Shown one piece after another: positions 62,991 to 64,000 of a stretch of 64,000 nucleotides of DNA. The number at the start of each line of letters is the position of its first letter. The first letter of the stretch is position 1. The translations under genes and the position numbers were made by a program. The stretch covers positions 1 through 64,000 of the forward strand of contig UQMB01000004.1 in assembly GCA_900541925.1 (NCBI GenBank). The letters are read 5' to 3'. Source of the stretch: an uncultured Bacteroidales bacterium. Its GTDB lineage: Bacteria > Bacteroidota > Bacteroidia > Bacteroidales > UBA932. Below the pieces are notes generated by a model. That model saw only the letters and a program-made list of their open reading frames with translations, ran no database searches and was not told the origin of the DNA.

Positions 62991-64000
62991 TTATTGTCTT
63001 TTTCTTCCTCCTGAGCCGCGGCCGCCGACTTCAACCTCGATTCTCTGTATTTTGGCGACCCCTTCAGGGGCGGTTATGTTGAGTCCGTCGAAGTTCTGCT
63101 GGCTCACATTCGCGAGGTTGAGCCCCCTCTGTACCGTGAGATTGCAGTTCTCGAACTTGAATGTCCCTTCCGGCAGCGGGGCCGCAGGGTCTCCGATGAT
63201 GTCTCCGACGCTTCTCGCCGTGCCGCTGACATTGATGACCTTGATGTCGCGCAGCACCGTGCGCGGCGAGTAAGGTATGTAGTCCTCCACCATCCTCCAT
63301 ATCATGTTGGCCGAGATGAACGTCCCGCAGTTGTTGAGGGTGAAATCCTTGAAGGTGATGTCCTCCACTATGCCGCCTCGTGACGGCTGGGACTTGAAGC
63401 GCACCGGAGCCTGGTTCTCCTCTCCGCAGACGCAGTTCTCTATCACGACGTTGCGTATGCATCCGGAAATCTCGCTGCCCATCGCCACTCCGTGCCCGCC
63501 GTCGAAGTTGCAGTTCTGCACGAGGATGTTCATGCTCGGTCTTGCGACCCTGCGCCCGTCCTCGTTCTTGCCGCTCTTGATCGAGAGGCAGTCATCGGTC
63601 ACATTGGTGTAGACATTGGTCATCTTGATGTTGCTGGACGAGTCGATGTCCACTCCGTCGGAGCTCGGGACATACGAAGAGACGCTTATGTGCAGCGAGT
63701 CAATGCTGAAGCCGTCGGTGTAGAGGACATGCAGGCACCATGAGGCGTGGTTGAGCATTGTCAGTCCGCTGATGCTGCCTCCTGGACAGTTGGTGAAGCA
63801 CAGCATGCGCGGGCGGCCCCAATGGCCGTCCTTGTTTTTGTTCTTGCTCCACTCCTGGCCGCGTCCGTTGATGGTGCCCTTGCCGGATACCCGGACATTG
63901 CGGGAGTTGTCGAAATTCAGGAAGGCGCTGCGCCATTTGCGCTCTACGCCCTCGAAACGGGTCGGAATCTGCGGGAAGTCGTCTGAATCCACCGTGGACA
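62991..64000 (-). CDS. GH28 polygalacturonase-type glycoside hydrolase (5' end cut)
   Basis: At least 336 residues, open through the right edge. The GTG at 63992 is internal, since the frame continues upstream and the first residues fit the interior of GH28. Catalytic-type motifs are SSDGVDIDSSSNI, NVTDDCLSIKSG and GGHGVAMGSEISG, with the usual parallel beta-helix rhythm and CVCGEENQAPVRFKS. The family hydrolyses pectic galacturonans, which fits the nearby uxuA/SDR uronate genes only loosely. The C-terminus is unusually Gly/Arg-rich (GGRGSGGRKRQ). Any signal peptide lies outside the window. Confidence 0.88.
   Translation of the reverse strand, partial: STVDSDDFPQIPTRFEGVERKWRSAFLNFDNSRNVRVSGKGTINGRGQEWSKNKNKDGHWGRPRMLCFTNCPGGSISGLTMLNHASWCLHVLYTDGFSIDSLHISVSSYVPSSDGVDIDSSSNIKMTNVYTNVTDDCLSIKSGKNEDGRRVARPSMNILVQNCNFDGGHGVAMGSEISGCIRNVVIENCVCGEENQAPVRFKSQPSRGGIVEDITFKDFTLNNCGTFISANMIWRMVEDYIPYSPRTVLRDIKVINVSGTARSVGDIIGDPAAPLPEGTFKFENCNLTVQRGLNLANVSQQNFDGLNITAPEGVAKIQRIEVEVGGRGSGGRKRQ

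Overview
The window is chromosomal DNA from a member of the Bacteroidota, almost certainly of the order Bacteroidales. Pointers are the fused SecDF, a TonB with an acidic/proline linker, the FloA/NfeD pair, the frdAB-type fumarate reductase, the uxuA plus SDR uronate pair, a BACON domain, and repeated TTTG-N20-TAnnTTTG promoters, which are the Bacteroidota sigma-factor signature. The family or genus cannot be settled from the sequence alone. No rRNA, tRNA, CRISPR array or intact insertion sequence was seen.

Region 1 (about 1-16 kb, all minus strand) is an Rhs polymorphic-toxin locus with a long downstream graveyard. Two overlapping GC-rich ORFs (15986-13059 and 13062-9538) encode Sec-exported Rhs/YD proteins. 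The second carries an HExxH metallopeptidase tip. An AT-rich secreted protein, probably its immunity protein, follows and overlaps it. Further downstream are an orphan tip with a JAB-like metalloprotease domain still attached to a piece of Rhs core (7999-8910), a duplicated copy of the immunity gene plus the tail of the active tip (6359-7160), two short Rhs-core scars (2472-2592, 1589-1712), a fragment of another toxin inside a chimeric gene (about 5780-5878), and about ten small signal-peptide or membrane-anchored proteins joined in chains of overlapping genes. The Rhs cores are very GC-rich and the tips and immunity-like genes are AT-rich, as expected when tips are swapped by recombination in the conserved core.

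Region 2 (16-38.4 kb) is housekeeping: dnaE, secDF, nfeD-floA, glyS with a divergent ThiL-like gene, a sufS-sufE-sufT-folK operon, ruvA, ybeY-mnmG, tonB, hflX, and ruvB-frdA-frdB. No frdC cytochrome gene lies beside frdAB.

Region 3 (38.4-48.3 kb) runs on the plus strand: mfd, then coaX, a FadL-like outer-membrane protein, a TPR protein, lptC and ppiD, an envelope-biogenesis cluster. A 255-bp AT-rich gap before mfd holds nine TGTTGA/TCAACA hexamers. The gap after ppiD holds a strong terminator and a roughly 168-bp imperfect palindrome.

Region 4 (48.3-64 kb) mixes sugar and DNA metabolism: a CpXC protein, galK, a secreted endonuclease/exonuclease/phosphatase-like protein, ychF, uxuA with its SDR partner, a large metallopeptidase/propeller/barrel protein, a thioredoxin-like lipoprotein, galM-thyA-folA, mutS, and the 3' part of a GH28 pectinase-type gene cut by the right edge.
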